Part shown: piece after piece, positions 4,898 to 6,282 of the stretch | Layout of the letters: each line of letters opens with the position of its first letter | Position numbering within the stretch: position 1 is the first letter of the stretch | Source of the DNA: Lentisphaerota bacterium | GTDB lineage: Bacteria; Verrucomicrobiota; Kiritimatiellia; JAAZAB01 | NCBI GenBank assembly: GCA_016199105.1 | Contig: JACQHI010000078.1 | Span: forward strand, 1-6,282 | Direction of reading: 5' to 3' | DNA: 6,282 bases | Made by a program: the position numbers and the translations under genes | Notes under the pieces: model-generated | The model's database searches: none | Seen by the model: the letters and a program-made list of their open reading frames with translations, nothing else | Told to the model about the DNA's origin: nothing

Positions 4898-5298
4898 TGA
4901 AACTGATGCTGGATACCGATATCTGCGTTGAGATCATCCGGAAACGTTCCGGCCCGATTCTGGCGAAGCTTCAACGGTGCGATCTGGACGATATCTGCAT
5001 CTCGGCGATTACGCTCAGCGAACTCGAGTATGGCGCGAGCAAGAGCGCTGCGCCCGAACGGAATCGCCTGGCTTTGGCCGAATTCATGATCCCCGTTCAG
5101 GTTGTCGCCTATGACGACATGGCGGCTTCGTGTTACGGAGAGATTCGCGCAAGGCTTGAGCAGGCCGGCATCCCCATTGGCCCGCTGGATACGCTCATCG
5201 CCGCCCATGCGCTGGCTTTGAAACTCACGCTGGTGACCCGCAATGGCCGTGAGTTTTCGCGCGTGCCCGGGCTCAGGGTCGTCAACTGGGCGAAATAA
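4897..5298 (+). CDS. vapC: VapC-type PIN-domain ribonuclease toxin
   Basis: The 133-residue protein is a full-length PIN-domain toxin, a Mg/Mn-dependent endoribonuclease; known VapC proteins cut initiator tRNA, other tRNAs or the sarcin-ricin loop of 23S rRNA. The acidic active-site residues are present: D6 in MLDTDICVEI, E42 in ITLSELEYG and D98 in GPLDTLIAAHAL, with the C-terminal TRNGREFSRVPGLRVVNW motif (N116, E119) typical of the group. The toxin therefore looks intact. I chose ATG 4897, which overlaps the vapB stop by one base (TGATG). A GTG one codon earlier is possible, and neither has its own strong ribosome site, as expected for a coupled second gene. The target RNA cannot be read from the sequence. 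Thirty-six bases after its stop the propeller-like frame begins in the same reading frame. Confidence 0.95.
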   Translation: MKLMLDTDICVEIIRKRSGPILAKLQRCDLDDICISAITLSELEYGASKSAAPERNRLALAEFMIPVQVVAYDDMAASCYGEIRARLEQAGIPIGPLDTLIAAHALALKLTLVTRNGREFSRVPGLRVVNWAK

Positions 5299-5334
5299 TC
5301 ATCGCGATTGACGTCCCGGTCCCGTTCCAGCACC

Positions 5335-6282
5335 ATGTCTGCCATGAAAGAGAGCCGAGAGTCCGGGCATGGGGGCGCGCTGAAGAATCGGCTGGCCCTG
5401 CGGATCAAGAATCCGGATGCGCCGATCATCGATCCCAAGATGCCCGGGCCCAGGAACGGGTATCTGGGCAACGAATGCCCTCCCAGCGTGGTCACCGCCG
5501 CCGGTCGCCGACATATCTTTATTGCCTGTGGCCGGACGATGGCCGTTGAGGTGCCGGTGGATACCCATCTTCTGCGCGAGCCCAATGTCTTCCAGCACTC
5601 CGATCCCGTGTGGGCCATCGGCGGCTTCGATGCCGAGATCATCATGGGCCGCCTGCCCTTGAACGCCCGGTACGACCGTCAAACCATGTATTGGCGAAAA
5701 AATTATTGCGGGGCCTACAGTGTTGACGTCATGCCCGCCGACGCCGGTCATCCGGAGTGGGTTTTTTCCATCAACCATTGCGAAAACAAGAACGAGGTCA
5801 TGTCCACCCGGTCGCGGGTCGGTACTTACTATTTCCATAACAGCATCAACCTGAACGATCCCGCCGGACCCGGAACCTGTTCCGGGCCCGGCCCGAACGG
5901 CGTCTATAACGAATATCAACCCGGCTATTTCGGACTGGTCACCATGGCGTATGCTCCCGTGACGGCCGAGACCCAGGGCGGGGTCGAACTGTATAAGAAC
6001 GATCAGGGCCCCATTCTCTGGCCCCAGACCGGTTTTCTGGCGCCGGACGGGAAGGCCGTCGCTCAAGGCTTCACACACGCGCATCCCCATCCCTCGAGCC
6101 TGATCGCCGAGGATCCGAAGGACGGGAAAACCTATCTGTATGTCTTCGCCAATATCGACAGCACTCGGCCGGACAAGCAGTGCATGGTCGGCGCCGCCCG
6201 CTCCCCCATCGAGTCTAGGGGACTGCCCGGTACCTATCTCAATTTTTGCCAGGGGGACTACACGGAGCCGTCACTGCCGGAC
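5335..6282 (+). CDS. Probable beta-propeller glycoside-hydrolase-like protein, 3' end beyond the window
   Basis: An open frame of 316 codons runs from ATG 5335 to the last base with no stop. Codon use and composition look coding throughout. The protein has recurrent strand-rich units with aromatic and His/Asp motifs: GYLGNECPPSVVTAAGRRHI (residues 42-60), HPEWVFSINHCENKNE (139-154), GYFGLVTMAYAPVT (197-210) and HPHPSSLIAEDPKDGKTYLY (250-269). This spacing suggests a five-bladed propeller like GH43/GH32-type glycosidases, but I do not recognise the exact family and catalytic residues cannot be assigned. No signal peptide is visible after ATG 5335 or ATG 5344, and neither start has a ribosome site. 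The frame is open back to the vapC stop, so a TTG at 5308 is also possible. The gene may have lost its original 5' end next to vapBC, or it may be read through from vapC. Confidence 0.7.
   Translation, partial: MSAMKESRESGHGGALKNRLALRIKNPDAPIIDPKMPGPRNGYLGNECPPSVVTAAGRRHIFIACGRTMAVEVPVDTHLLREPNVFQHSDPVWAIGGFDAEIIMGRLPLNARYDRQTMYWRKNYCGAYSVDVMPADAGHPEWVFSINHCENKNEVMSTRSRVGTYYFHNSINLNDPAGPGTCSGPGPNGVYNEYQPGYFGLVTMAYAPVTAETQGGVELYKNDQGPILWPQTGFLAPDGKAVAQGFTHAHPHPSSLIAEDPKDGKTYLYVFANIDSTRPDKQCMVGAARSPIESRGLPGTYLNFCQGDYTEPSLPD

Noticed and set aside
5299..6090. A 263-residue minus-strand open frame
   Set aside because: It is opposite the propeller-like frame, rich in Gly, His and Asp, with no motif. 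The plus strand shows the convincing protein.

Overview
The window is a GC-rich bacterial segment, probably from an uncultured member of the PVC group (Kiritimatiellota/Lentisphaerota) or a similar carbohydrate-degrading lineage such as Hydrogenedentota. That placement is inference. It rests on the gene repertoire (Gfo/Idh/MocA oxidoreductase, polysaccharide-deacetylase-like protein, nitrilase-family amidohydrolase, propeller-like protein) and on spacers full of short imperfect repeats. There is no marker gene to fix the taxonomy.

Left part, plus strand: the 3' end of a Gfo/Idh/MocA (GH109-like) oxidoreductase (1-248) is followed after 50 nt by a complete 589-residue protein (299-2068). This has a deacetylase-like (NodB-type) domain, an N-terminal Rossmann/amidotransferase-like domain and an EF-hand-like acidic loop. 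The two may be co-transcribed and probably belong to carbohydrate metabolism.

Middle: a 355-bp repeat-rich spacer (2069-2423) separates the deacetylase-like gene from a convergent minus-strand operon. Read in transcription order, the operon encodes a small two-helix membrane protein (4168-3863), a lipoprotein with an apparent CTG start codon (3882-3289) and a nitrilase/amidase with an intact Glu-Lys-Cys triad (3278-2424). The first two overlap by 20 nt. The last two are 10 nt apart, and the Shine-Dalgarno of the third overlaps the stop codon of the second, so the three are probably translated together.

Right part, plus strand: a 456-500 bp spacer carries repeats built on GATGTAG/CTACATC. It leads into a classic VapBC toxin-antitoxin module (4670-5298) with a visible promoter, a perfect 14-bp palindromic operator over the -10 region and a strong ribosome site. 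Thirty-six bases after vapC begins a long open frame, at least 316 codons, that runs off the window. It is probably a beta-propeller glycoside-hydrolase-like protein, but it has no visible ribosome site or signal peptide, so its 5' end is uncertain.

I see no dramatic new defence or mobile system. The most unusual items are the CTG-started lipoprotein in its three-gene operon, the domain architecture of the deacetylase-like protein, the two kinds of intergenic repeats and the odd 5' end of the propeller gene behind vapBC. No RNA genes, CRISPR arrays or insertion sequences were seen.
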